Positions 7,852 through 15,438 of a stretch of 19,724 nt of DNA are shown in pieces. The stretch is from the NCBI GenBank assembly GCA_002477565.1, contig DLQL01000079.1:1-19724 (forward strand), in the 5' to 3' direction. The notes below the pieces were generated by a model that searched no databases, was not told where the DNA came from, and was given only the letters and a program-made list of their open reading frames with translations. The first letter of the stretch is position 1. Every line of letters starts with the position of its first letter. This DNA is from Flavobacteriaceae bacterium UBA7433. GTDB taxonomy: Bacteria > Bacteroidota > Bacteroidia > Flavobacteriales > Flavobacteriaceae. The position numbers were made by a program, and so were the translations under genes.

Positions 7852-7886
7852 AAAAGCCCGCAACAAGATTGTTGCGGGCTTTTTTA
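7852..7886. terminator. Bidirectional intrinsic terminator
   Basis: A perfect 10-bp stem, GCCCGCAACA / TGTTGCGGGC (7856-7865 and 7870-7879) with loop AGAT, is followed by TTTTTT on the plus strand. It is preceded by AAAACAAAA, which gives a U-rich tail on the minus strand. It separates the convergent 73-residue gene (+) and rny (-), and serves both. Confidence 0.92.
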
Positions 7887-7941
7887 TTTCAAATCTTTTT
7901 GTTGGATTGCTGCAGTGATAAGCAGCTCCCAAAAAAATAGT

Positions 7942-9513
7942 TTATTTTGCGACATTCACAGCTCTCGTCTCGCGAATAACTGTCACTTTTACCTGTCCGG
8001 GATAGGTCATGTCGTTTTGAATTTTTTGCGAGATACTGAATGACAATTCAGCTGCTTTGTCATCGTTTACTTTGGAGCTTTCTACCAAGACGCGCAATTC
8101 TCGACCCGCTTGAATGGCATAAGCTTTTTGGACACCATTGAAGCCAAAAGCCAAATCTTCCAAATCTTTCAAACGCTGGATGTAGGAGTCCAATACTTGC
8201 CTTCTTGCTCCAGGTCTTGCGCCTGAAATGGCATCACAAACCTGTACAATGGGTGCGTACAAAGTTTTCATTTCTATCTCGTCGTGGTGGGCTCCAATGG
8301 CGTTGCAAACATCCGGTTTTTCTCCGTATTTTTCTGCCCATTGCATTCCCAACAAAGCATGTGGCAATTCAGATTCTGTGTCTGGCACTTTCCCTATATC
8401 GTGCAAAAGTCCTGCGCGTTTCGCAACCTTGGCGTTCAAGCCCATTTCAGCAGCCATCAAAGCACACAAATTGGCCACTTCTCGAGAGTGCTGCAATAAG
8501 TTTTGTCCATAAGAAGAACGGAATTTCATTCTACCCACTGTTTTAATAAGTTCTGGATGCAAGCCGTGGATGCCCAAATCGATGACCGTGCGTTTTCCGA
8601 CTTCTACAATTTCTTGATGGATTTGTTTTTCTGTTTTCTTGACAACTTCTTCGATTCGTGCGGGGTGTATCCTTCCGTCAGTCACCAGATTGTGCAAAGA
8701 CAACCTCGCAACTTCTCTTCGGACCGGGTCAAAACAAGAAAGAATGATTGCTTCCGGGGTGTCGTCAACAATGATCTCAACTCCAGTAGCCGCCTCAATG
8801 GCACGGATGTTACGACCTTCCCGTCCGATGATTCGTCCTTTGACATCATCCGATTCCAAGTTGAACACGGAGACGCAATTTTCGATAGATTGCTCTACCC
8901 CTACGCGTTGTATGGTGTTTAAGATTACTTTGCGCGCATCTTGTTCCGCTGTAAGCTTGGCTTCTTCCATGATGTCTTGGATATACGACATGGCATCTGA
9001 TTTTGCCTCTTGTTTTAAGGAACTGATCAATTCTTCTTTCGCATCTTCTGCAGAAAGTCCGGACATCACTTCCAACTGTTCAACTTGTCTTTTGTGAATT
9101 TTTTCTACTTCCAATTGTTTTTTATCGAAAATTTCAATTTTGTGGTTGTATGTCTCTTCTTTGGCGACTATGTTTTTATTCAACCTTTTGTTTTTATCCA
9201 ACTCGGAAGCCAATTGAGATTCTTTCTCTCTCAATCTTTTTTCGATGTCAACAACTTTTTTCTCTCTGTTCTGAATTACTTTTTCGTGTTCTGACTTTAG
9301 TTCGATAAACCGTTCTTTGGCTTGAAGTATTTTGTCTTTTTTGATTGACTCGGCTTCTTTGTGTGCAGCTCTGACTCGATTTTTAGCAGTTCTTTCCGCA
9401 TCTTTTACGATACTCGAACCTTTGCTTTTGTTGAGAATCTTGGTGATGACAAAACCAAGAACCAGTCCTATTGCAGCACCTATTGCCAAACTATTTATTG
9501 TGATTGTTTCCAT
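7942..9513 (-). CDS. rny: Ribonuclease Y
   Basis: RNase Y is a membrane-anchored endoribonuclease that starts mRNA decay. The 523-residue product has the standard order and length: an N-terminal transmembrane helix (about residues 6-26, INSLAIGAAIGLVLGFVI), a long Lys/Glu-rich coiled coil (about 30-190), a KH RNA-binding domain with GRIIGREGRNIRAIE (about 227-241), and an HD domain with HSREVANLCALMAAEMG and LLHDIGKVPDTE (about 340-385), where the His-Asp pair binds metal. The C-terminus is typical (GQVKVTVIRETRAVNVAK). It lies downstream of the 6S RNA on the same strand, about 22 bases after the RNA's U-run, so read-through from the zapA promoter is possible. No other strong -7 box was seen just before the ATG. 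Confidence 0.97.
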   Translation of the reverse strand: METITINSLAIGAAIGLVLGFVITKILNKSKGSSIVKDAERTAKNRVRAAHKEAESIKKDKILQAKERFIELKSEHEKVIQNREKKVVDIEKRLREKESQLASELDKNKRLNKNIVAKEETYNHKIEIFDKKQLEVEKIHKRQVEQLEVMSGLSAEDAKEELISSLKQEAKSDAMSYIQDIMEEAKLTAEQDARKVILNTIQRVGVEQSIENCVSVFNLESDDVKGRIIGREGRNIRAIEAATGVEIIVDDTPEAIILSCFDPVRREVARLSLHNLVTDGRIHPARIEEVVKKTEKQIHQEIVEVGKRTVIDLGIHGLHPELIKTVGRMKFRSSYGQNLLQHSREVANLCALMAAEMGLNAKVAKRAGLLHDIGKVPDTESELPHALLGMQWAEKYGEKPDVCNAIGAHHDEIEMKTLYAPIVQVCDAISGARPGARRQVLDSYIQRLKDLEDLAFGFNGVQKAYAIQAGRELRVLVESSKVNDDKAAELSFSISQKIQNDMTYPGQVKVTVIRETRAVNVAK

Positions 9514-9534
9514 GTGTATCTAATTTATGTGTAT

Positions 9535-9696
9535 AAAAAAACCTACACCAATTGGTTTATATAAACTCCCAAATAACAAGTTTAGGACTAACTAGTTGCT
9601 CAAGGATCCGACTAAAACCGGCATGCTTTGACAACTATGACTCATCCTTTTTAATGGAATCGCGTTGAGTTTATCAAACAATAATTAATGTAGGCA
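9535..9696 (-). ncRNA. ssrS: 6S RNA (flavobacterial type)
   Basis: 6S RNA mimics an open promoter and sequesters the housekeeping RNA polymerase. The minus strand folds into its hallmark shape. The closing stem pairs CCTACATTAATT (9694-9683) with AATTGGTGTAGG (9553-9542), 12 bp with two G-U. It continues as GTTT-ATAAACTC (9679-9667) against GAGTTTAT-AAAC (9568-9555). A large central bubble lies at 9666-9649 opposite 9569-9583. The upper stem has AGGA/TCCT (9648-9645, 9587-9584), AGTTG/CAACT (9636-9632, 9598-9594), TCAA/TTGA (9631-9628, 9603-9600) and an apical CCGG/TCGG with a 6-base loop. Seven U residues (9541-9535) follow the closing stem. Position between zapA and rny fits the 6S-Flavo family as I recall it. 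Ends are approximate. Confidence 0.82.
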
Positions 9697-9700
9697 GTAT

Positions 9701-9730
9701 ATTAAATAATAAACGGAAAAACTAGTTCAA
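9701..9730 (-). promoter_or_regulatory. Possible dedicated 6S RNA promoter
   Basis: On the minus strand TTG (9730-9728), inside the last codons of zapA, is followed after exactly 19 bases by TATTTAAT (9708-9701), a weak match to TAnnTTTG. Initiation 5-7 bases later would fall at about 9696-9694, exactly where the closing stem of the 6S RNA begins. The geometry is good but the -7 match is poor; processing from a longer zapA transcript is the alternative. Confidence 0.4.
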
Positions 9731-10015
9731 ATAAGCATCTAAAAGCTGATGCAACTGATTTAATTTTGTTTCAGCCGTCTGTATATTTTCATTTTCATTG
9801 ATAGAAGTCACTTCCAATTTTGATGCAAACTGCAATGCGCACATTGCCAAAACATCTTGCTTGTCGCTTACTGCGTAGTTTTGCTCAAATTTGGATATCA
9901 AATTGTTTATTTTCTCAGCAGCTTTTCTAGTCCCCTCTTCCTCAGTGGCATTGGCCACATACAGCGGATAGGTTCTTCCTGCAATTGCTACTTTGATTTT
10001 GATCGATTCTTCCAT
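9722..10015 (-). CDS. zapA: Cell division protein ZapA
   Basis: ZapA binds FtsZ and cross-links protofilaments in the Z-ring. The 97-residue product has the family's usual size and layout: an N-terminal beta-alpha-beta head (IKIKVAIAGRTYPLYV, residues 5-20; EEEGTRKAAEKINNLISKF, about 25-43), a helix with VLAMCALQFASKLEV, and a C-terminal coiled coil (about 72-97) for dimerisation. It starts 13 bases after the stop of the coiled-coil gene upstream and is surely co-transcribed with it from the promoter at 10334. Its last codons contain the candidate -33 element of the 6S RNA. Confidence 0.92.
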   Translation of the reverse strand: MEESIKIKVAIAGRTYPLYVANATEEEGTRKAAEKINNLISKFEQNYAVSDKQDVLAMCALQFASKLEVTSINENENIQTAETKLNQLHQLLDAYLN

Positions 10016-10028
10016 CTGTGTAAAGAAT

Positions 10029-10319
10029 TCAAAGGCTCAATTTGACAATGCATTTGTCAATCTCTCGAACCAACGTATTTATCTTGTGTTTTGTTTCTTT
10101 ACGATCTTCTCTACTACCTTCTATAGTTTTGGCAATCTTTAACATCTTGTACTTTTCACGTTCTGCCAATAATTCTTCTTCATATTGAGAGGTTAGCTGT
10201 TGCAACCTGTCGATGTTGGCCAATAAAATGTCGTTTTCTTCTTTTAAAAATTGGTATCGTTCGAGGACTTTTTTCAATTTGACCTCTAAAGAGCCAACCG
10301 TTTCTAAAATAGCAGCCAT
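10029..10319 (-). CDS. Small coiled-coil protein, ZapB-like
   Basis: The 96-residue product is almost entirely a heptad-repeat coiled coil. It includes LEVKLKKVLERYQFLKEEN and LLANIDRLQQLTSQYEEELL (about residues 10-50), then a Lys/Arg/Glu-rich second half. There is no signal peptide. Size, composition and position directly before zapA recall gamma-proteobacterial ZapB, which joins the Z-ring through ZapA, but sequence homology cannot be claimed from reading alone. The order coiled-coil gene, zapA, 6S RNA, rny is one I associate with Bacteroidota. The start ATG 10319 follows the -7 box by 14 bases. Confidence 0.85.
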   Translation of the reverse strand: MAAILETVGSLEVKLKKVLERYQFLKEENDILLANIDRLQQLTSQYEEELLAEREKYKMLKIAKTIEGSREDRKETKHKINTLVREIDKCIVKLSL

Positions 10320-10333
10320 TCGGTTTTCAATTT

Positions 10334-10366
10334 CAAAACTATATCATTACAAAGTTAACATTCCAA
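10334..10366 (-). promoter_or_regulatory. Putative promoter of the coiled-coil gene-zapA operon
   Basis: On the minus strand TTG (10366-10364) is followed after 22 bases by TAGTTTTG (10341-10334), a perfect TAnnTTTG. The start point would be near 10328, giving a leader of under 10 bases before ATG 10319. Two 13-base near-identical direct repeats overlap the spacer and -33 region. Confidence 0.55.
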
Positions 10367-10371
10367 AGTTA
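10345..10371. repeat. Tandem 13-base direct repeat in promoter region
   Basis: CATTACAAAGTTA (10345-10357) and CATTCCAAAGTTA (10359-10371) match at 12 of 13 bases with a period of 14. They cover the spacer and -33 region of the zapA operon promoter. They could be a regulator site or chance in A/T-rich DNA. The remainder of the 10320-10554 divergent gap holds only a 10-base palindrome, GAAGATCTTC (10467-10476), and a weak plus-strand -7-like box, TATTTTAG (10529-10536), for the peptidase gene. Confidence 0.45.
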
Positions 10372-10554
10372 AAATACAACATTTTCCACTTATTTTGCTG
10401 AAGTTTTTTTTGGAATTCACAAACGTTGGGCAATACAAGTCCCAATTTAAGCGATCTCATTTTTTAGAAGATCTTCACTTGTGCAATTGGAAAAAACAAA
10501 AGCCTTCCAAATTCCTGATATAAATTAGTATTTTAGCTAATCAATTGAATTGCC

Positions 10555-12252
10555 TTGAAAACAAACAACGCCCTTATTTACTTCTTCTTGTTGAACTTCG
10601 CTGCTTTGTCAAGTCAACAAAAATACCCGCAAAATTATTTTAGAAACCCTTTGAATACCCCCATGATTTTGGCAGGGACTTTTGGCGAACTTCGGTCTTC
10701 CCACTTTCATTCAGGAATTGACTTAAAAACACAACAAAGAGAAGGACTCAAGGTTCTTGCCGCCGCAGAAGGCTATGTCTCGCGAATAAAAATCTCACAT
10801 TGGGGCTATGGAAAAGCCCTTTACATCACCCACCCAAATGGCTTCACCTCTGTCTATGCCCATCTGAAAGAATTCAACAAAAAAATTGAAGCTTACACCA
10901 AAGCAAAACAGTACGAACTTGAAAAAACAGAAATTCAACTGTTTCCAAAAAAAGGAGAACTGCTGGTTACTCAGGAAGAAGTCATTGCTTATTCTGGGAG
11001 TACGGGTGGATTTATTGCCCCACACTTGCACTTCGAAATACGTGACAGTCAAACAGAAAAGGTCATCAACCCCATGCATTTTGGTTTGCTTCCCAAAGAC
11101 GTTGTCAAACCGAAAATATTGGCAGCTCAAGCCTATGCCTTGCAAGACTCCGCTCATGTAAACGGCAGCAACCGCCCCGTCCCACTAAGTCTCAAACAGT
11201 TTGAAGATGGCAACTACCTTGCCGAACCTGTCAAAGGCTATGGAAGCATCGGATTTGGAATTCACACCTACGACCGCCAGGACGGATCTTTGAACAAAAA
11301 TGGGGTTTACAAAATCAATATGAAAGTCAATGGAAAAACCACCTACGAACACAAATTGGAAAGCTTTTCATTTGGAGAATCCAAATACCTCAACCTCTTG
11401 ATCGATTTCGCACAATACGCTGCAAACAAAAAAAAATATCAAAAAACCTACATACATCCTGAAAACAAACTCAGTATTTACAAAGAAACCGCAGAAAAAG
11501 GCAGGCTCCAAGTAAAAGAAAAATTAGACTACCAAGTAGTCATCAAAGTCAGTGACTTCGAACAAAATACTGCGACCCTTACCATTCCTGTTGTGGGCGT
11601 TAAAAAGAAACCCATTCCTAATAAGGAACAGCTGAAGACAAATTATTTTATCAAACACAACGAAGCGCAGTCTTTTGAAAATTCGGGAATCAAAATTGAA
11701 TTCCCTCAAAATGCCTTTTACGAAGATTTTTATTTTGATTTTCGAGTTCAAGACAGCATTGCCTTCCTCCACACTCGAGAGGTGCCGCTCAACAAAAGTT
11801 ACGACTTGAGTTTTGACGTTTCTAGCCTTTCTAAAAAGCAACGCGAAAAAGGATACATTTCGCGGATCCACAAAAAAGGAAAAACGAGCTATTGCCCAAC
11901 AAGCAAAACTGACAGTCTTTTTAAAACCTCTACAAAAAATCTTGGAAAACACACGCTCTCGTACGACGAAGAAAGTCCAGAGATCTCCAACTGTAGTTTT
12001 TACAAAGGGCAAAACTTGACCGATTTTCACTTTATTAGCATTTATCTGAAGGACACCTTGTCAGGAATCAAGACCTACAGGGGGGAGATTGACGAAAAGT
12101 GGGTTTTGTTAGAACGCAATGTAAAAACAAACAAATTGACTTATAATTTGCACGATAAAAAATTAAAAAAAGGCAAACATACTTTTACTCTGTTTGCTGT
12201 CGATAATGTAGGAAATACTCGTACATTTACATCCGAATTTCGCATTAAATAA
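10555..12252 (+). CDS. M23 family metallopeptidase (peptidoglycan endopeptidase)
   Basis: A 565-residue exported protein. Residues 1-20 form a signal peptide (ALIYFFLLNFAALSSQ). The LytM/M23 zinc endopeptidase domain spans about residues 37-178 and has all ligands: HSGID (His52, Asp56), YAHL (His103) and HLHFE (His157, His159). The active form would cut peptide cross-links in peptidoglycan. Residues about 200-565 are a large beta-rich region without a recognised enzyme motif, ending in a fibronectin-like stretch (FTLFAVDNVGNTRTFTSEFRIK). The start is TTG 10555; no in-frame ATG precedes the signal peptide. The TonB-dependent receptor begins 5 bases after the stop, so the two form an operon. 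The upstream promoter is weak in sequence. Confidence 0.93.
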   Translation: MKTNNALIYFFLLNFAALSSQQKYPQNYFRNPLNTPMILAGTFGELRSSHFHSGIDLKTQQREGLKVLAAAEGYVSRIKISHWGYGKALYITHPNGFTSVYAHLKEFNKKIEAYTKAKQYELEKTEIQLFPKKGELLVTQEEVIAYSGSTGGFIAPHLHFEIRDSQTEKVINPMHFGLLPKDVVKPKILAAQAYALQDSAHVNGSNRPVPLSLKQFEDGNYLAEPVKGYGSIGFGIHTYDRQDGSLNKNGVYKINMKVNGKTTYEHKLESFSFGESKYLNLLIDFAQYAANKKKYQKTYIHPENKLSIYKETAEKGRLQVKEKLDYQVVIKVSDFEQNTATLTIPVVGVKKKPIPNKEQLKTNYFIKHNEAQSFENSGIKIEFPQNAFYEDFYFDFRVQDSIAFLHTREVPLNKSYDLSFDVSSLSKKQREKGYISRIHKKGKTSYCPTSKTDSLFKTSTKNLGKHTLSYDEESPEISNCSFYKGQNLTDFHFISIYLKDTLSGIKTYRGEIDEKWVLLERNVKTNKLTYNLHDKKLKKGKHTFTLFAVDNVGNTRTFTSEFRIK

Positions 12253-12257
12253 ACAGT

Positions 12258-14729
12258 TTGACATCCAAATTCATTTTTAAAAAGCCTCTTTTGTTCCTCT
12301 TGTTGTTTGCAACCCAATTGTTGTTGGCGCAAACAGCTTTTGTAAAAGGAACGGTCAAAAACAGCAAAAGAATCCCAATTGAAGGAGTTGCTATAAACTT
12401 TGACAGCATCAACGGAACCACTACCGACAAAAACGGCGAATACTTCCTGAGCATTCCCGCCAAAAAAGAACTGGTCCTTGAATTCAAACACATCGCTCAC
12501 AACACCTTGTACAAACGTGTAAAAATTCCCCAAAAAAAGACCTTTCGTTATTCACCTACACTCACGTTCAAAACAGAAGAAATTGACGAGGTAACCATAC
12601 AAGACAAGCGAAAAATCGTGCAAGGATTTACGTCCATCGACAAAACCATTGTCAAAAAAATTCCGGGCATCAATCCGAGTGTAGAAAACCTGTTAATGAC
12701 TTTTGCAGGTGTCAACAACAACAACGAATTGAGCACTCAATACAATGTAAGAGGAGGGAATTTTGACGAAAATCTTGTCTATGTAAATGGCATTGAAATT
12801 TACAGGCCATTTCTGGTTCGCTCAGGACAACAGGAAGGCTTGAGTTTTGTCAATCCCGAAATGATCCAAAATATCGATTTTTCTGCAGGCGGATTTCAAG
12901 CAAAATACGGCGACAAACTTTCCTCTGTTTTGGACATCAGTTATCGAAAACCAAAAAAAACACAAACAAATATCAACCTAAATCTGATGGGAGGAAGTGC
13001 TACATTTGAGGGGCGCTTTCTAAAGAAAAGGCTTTCTGCGATTTCGAGCTTTCGCTACCGAAACAATCATTTATTGGTCAATACAAAAGATACTGAAACC
13101 AACTACAAGCCGATGTTTGTGGATTTTCAAACTTTTGTATCCTACAAAGTTTCCAACAAACTGAACCTTGACTTTTTGGGAAATTTCTCGAGCAACAATT
13201 ACAATTACAAACCCTTGTCACGAAGAACACAGTTTGGCACACTGGACCAGCCCATCGAACTGGTAGTCTTTTACCAAGGAAATGAAAACGACAAATTCAA
13301 CACCCTTTTTGGAGCCATCAATGCCACCTACAAACATTCTGAAAATCTATCTCTTTCACTAACTACCTCCGCCTACAATACGCAAGAGGAAGAGTTTTTT
13401 GACATCATCGGTGCGTATTCTTTGAACAAAACAAATACCGATGAAGACTCTCCAAATTTTGGAGAAACAGAATTCAGCGAAGGAATTGGAGGGCAAATAA
13501 CCCACTCTCGAAACGAATTGGACGCTTTGATCCAAAACATCCAACTCAGAATTGCATCCAAAGAAGGAGATGTCCGTTACGAATTGGGAATGAAATTGCA
13601 AAGAGAAAACATTCTTGAAAGCATCAATGAATGGGAGTTGATTGACTCTACAGGGTTCTCCATCAGACCTTTGAACTCTGGTATCTCAAAAAACCAACCC
13701 GCCCAACCCTTTACAGGACCGATTGAGCCGTACCAATCCATACGTGGCAACAACAACGTGAACATACAACGCTTTAGCGGCTTCCTACAATGGAGCAAAA
13801 AATCGGAATGGAGAACACACGAAGTATGGACCAATTTTGGAATCCGAACTCAATTTTGGAACGTAACATCAGGGGCTGTGACTTCAAAAACCCAAAGCAC
13901 ATTGAGTCCTCGAGGCCAAATCAGCATCAAACCCAATTGGGAAAAGGATGTGTTGTTTCGTTTTTCTGGAGGTTTGTACCACCAACCCCCTTCCTACAAA
14001 GAGTTGAAAAACTACGAGGGTGAAATCGTAAAAGATGTCAAAGCCCAACAATCTTTTCACCTCGTATTGGCCAACGACTACAGTTTTCAAATGTGGAATC
14101 GTCCTTTTAAAATGACCACAGAAATCTATTCAAAAACCTTAAATGATGTAAACACCTATACCGTAGACAACGTGCGGGTCCGCTACCGAGCAGACAACAA
14201 TGCCACCGCATCAGCAGTTGGAATAGACCTTCGACTAAACGGGGAATTTGTCCCTGGAAATGAGAGCTGGGTGAGTATGGGCCTGTTAAAAACCACTGAA
14301 AACATCCAAGGTCAAGGCGACATTGCAAGACCTACAGACCAACGTTTCAAACTCGGGATTTTATTCCAAGATTACGTGCCGAGCATGCCGGATTTAAAAG
14401 TGTACCTCAACCTCGTCTACAACTCTGGATTGCCAGGGGGAAGCCCCTCTTACAACGATCCTTATGCGTATCAGGGAAGGTTGCCCGGATACAAAAGAGC
14501 TGATGTTGGCTTTTCATACGTCTTTGTAGGAAATAAAAAAACGTACAAAACCGGCTTTTTAAGCCAATTCCAAGAATTGGATCTGGGACTGGAGATTTTC
14601 AATATTTTCGACATTCGAAACAGCAATACCAATACCTGGGTAAGAGATGTCTATACCAAACAAACTTATGGGGTCCCCAACTTTATGAGCAGCCGCGTTT
14701 TGAGTGCAAAATTGCAAATGCGTTTTTAG
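12258..14729 (+). CDS. TonB-dependent outer membrane receptor
   Basis: The 823-residue protein has a signal peptide (about residues 1-24, ending LLLAQ). It is followed by a carboxypeptidase-regulatory-like beta-sandwich (about 27-112, with FVKGTVKNSKRIPIEGV), then the plug (about 115-225, with NVRGGNFDENLVYVNGIEIYRP and FSAGGFQAKYGDKLSSVLDI) and a C-terminal 22-strand barrel ending in the aromatic Phe expected for outer membrane insertion (LQMRF). It is shorter than SusC-type glycan transporters and has no SusD partner nearby. The substrate cannot be inferred; pairing with a peptidoglycan peptidase hints at an envelope role rather than sugar uptake. It starts at TTG 12258, 5 bases after the peptidase gene, with no in-frame ATG before the signal peptide. 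Confidence 0.93.
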   Translation: MTSKFIFKKPLLFLLLFATQLLLAQTAFVKGTVKNSKRIPIEGVAINFDSINGTTTDKNGEYFLSIPAKKELVLEFKHIAHNTLYKRVKIPQKKTFRYSPTLTFKTEEIDEVTIQDKRKIVQGFTSIDKTIVKKIPGINPSVENLLMTFAGVNNNNELSTQYNVRGGNFDENLVYVNGIEIYRPFLVRSGQQEGLSFVNPEMIQNIDFSAGGFQAKYGDKLSSVLDISYRKPKKTQTNINLNLMGGSATFEGRFLKKRLSAISSFRYRNNHLLVNTKDTETNYKPMFVDFQTFVSYKVSNKLNLDFLGNFSSNNYNYKPLSRRTQFGTLDQPIELVVFYQGNENDKFNTLFGAINATYKHSENLSLSLTTSAYNTQEEEFFDIIGAYSLNKTNTDEDSPNFGETEFSEGIGGQITHSRNELDALIQNIQLRIASKEGDVRYELGMKLQRENILESINEWELIDSTGFSIRPLNSGISKNQPAQPFTGPIEPYQSIRGNNNVNIQRFSGFLQWSKKSEWRTHEVWTNFGIRTQFWNVTSGAVTSKTQSTLSPRGQISIKPNWEKDVLFRFSGGLYHQPPSYKELKNYEGEIVKDVKAQQSFHLVLANDYSFQMWNRPFKMTTEIYSKTLNDVNTYTVDNVRVRYRADNNATASAVGIDLRLNGEFVPGNESWVSMGLLKTTENIQGQGDIARPTDQRFKLGILFQDYVPSMPDLKVYLNLVYNSGLPGGSPSYNDPYAYQGRLPGYKRADVGFSYVFVGNKKTYKTGFLSQFQELDLGLEIFNIFDIRNSNTNTWVRDVYTKQTYGVPNFMSSRVLSAKLQMRF

Positions 14730-14771
14730 ACATGTGTCTCCCCTCACCTGCTTCCAAAAAAAATGACTTCA

Positions 14772-14787
14772 CTGTGTGAGCACACAG
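14772..14787. other. Stem-loop between convergent genes
   Basis: CTGTGT-GAGC-ACACAG forms a 6-bp hairpin in the 101-base gap between the receptor gene (+) and bcp (-). On the minus strand a run of eight T follows after about 8 bases, so it might be a weak terminator for bcp, but the U-run is not adjacent. Confidence 0.35.
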
Positions 14788-14830
14788 CAAAATCATCCTT
14801 GCATTCCTCAAAAATAAAACGGGCAAAAAC

Positions 14831-15286
14831 TTACTCAGAAAAAATCTGTGAACTGTGTTCTTTGGTTTTCACCTTGCGAATGACATTTTCAATGACTCCT
14901 TGTTCGTCAATGACAAAGGTGGTTCTGTGAATGCCTTCGTATTCTCGTCCCATAAACTTTTTAGGGCCCCACACACCAAAAGCCTGAATCACACTTTTGT
15001 CTTCGTCTGCCAATAATGGAAAAGGCAATTCGTGTTTGTCAATCCAGTTTTGTTGTTTTTTGGCACTGTCCGCACTGGCTCCCAAAACAGCATACCCTTT
15101 GGCCAAAAAGGATTGGTAATTGTCTCTCAAGTCACAAGCTTCCATCGTACAGCCAGGTGTATTGGCTTTGGGGTAGAAAAACAAGACGAGCTTTTTTCCT
15201 TGAAAATCCATAAGAGAAACCGTATTCCCTTTGTTGTCCAAGGCACTAAAATTTGGAGCTTTGTCTCCGTTTTGTAAAGTAGTCAT
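14831..15286 (-). CDS. bcp: Thioredoxin-dependent thiol peroxidase (BCP/PrxQ)
   Basis: This peroxiredoxin reduces hydrogen peroxide and organic hydroperoxides in the cytoplasm with electrons from thioredoxin. From ATG 15286 (MTTLQNGDKAPNF) the product has 151 residues, the family norm. The active site is FYPKANTPGCTMEAC, with Pro39, Thr43, peroxidatic Cys46 and resolving Cys51 five residues later, the alpha-helical PrxQ arrangement. A conserved RTTFVIDEQGVI lies near residues 120-131. The frame is open up to 15400, but that extension (Phe/Lys-rich) is unlike any peroxiredoxin N-terminus and is rejected. A perfect -7 box on the minus strand at 15407-15400 would give a leader of about 105 bases. 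Confidence 0.95.
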   Translation of the reverse strand: MTTLQNGDKAPNFSALDNKGNTVSLMDFQGKKLVLFFYPKANTPGCTMEACDLRDNYQSFLAKGYAVLGASADSAKKQQNWIDKHELPFPLLADEDKSVIQAFGVWGPKKFMGREYEGIHRTTFVIDEQGVIENVIRKVKTKEHSSQIFSE

Positions 15287-15399
15287 ATTGTAAAATTTAA
15301 AAAAAAGGAAAGTTAAAGAGTAAATTCTACAATTGAAACTGTTTGAAGGAAATTTTAAAAAAAAGAAAAACGCTTTTAGAATTTCAACCACGTGAAACA

Positions 15400-15407
15400 C
15401 AAAAATA
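15400..15407 (-). promoter_or_regulatory. Putative -7 element upstream of bcp (TATTTTTG)
   Basis: A perfect TAnnTTTG box reads on the minus strand, 114 bases before the bcp ATG. No TTG is found at the right distance upstream. On the plus strand, the overlapping region has TATTTTTA (15412-15419), 20 bases before the nth ATG, so the two divergent promoters would nearly overlap. Confidence 0.35.
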
Positions 15408-15438
15408 GTCGTATTTTTAAGCTCCTAAACCTGTCCGA

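Noticed and set aside
8205..9564. Several plus-strand open frames of 60-139 codons opposite rny
   Set aside because: They lie antisense to a full-length conserved gene and their translations show no domain; they are coding shadows.
9514..9721. Riboswitch or protein-coding leader for rny
   Set aside because: The paired structure with a central bubble, the terminal U-run and the zapA-rny context fit 6S RNA better; no known riboswitch core was seen.
15287..15400. 38-codon N-terminal extension of bcp
   Set aside because: Phe/Lys-rich low-complexity translation of A/T-rich DNA, not found in peroxiredoxins; ATG 15286 gives the normal length.
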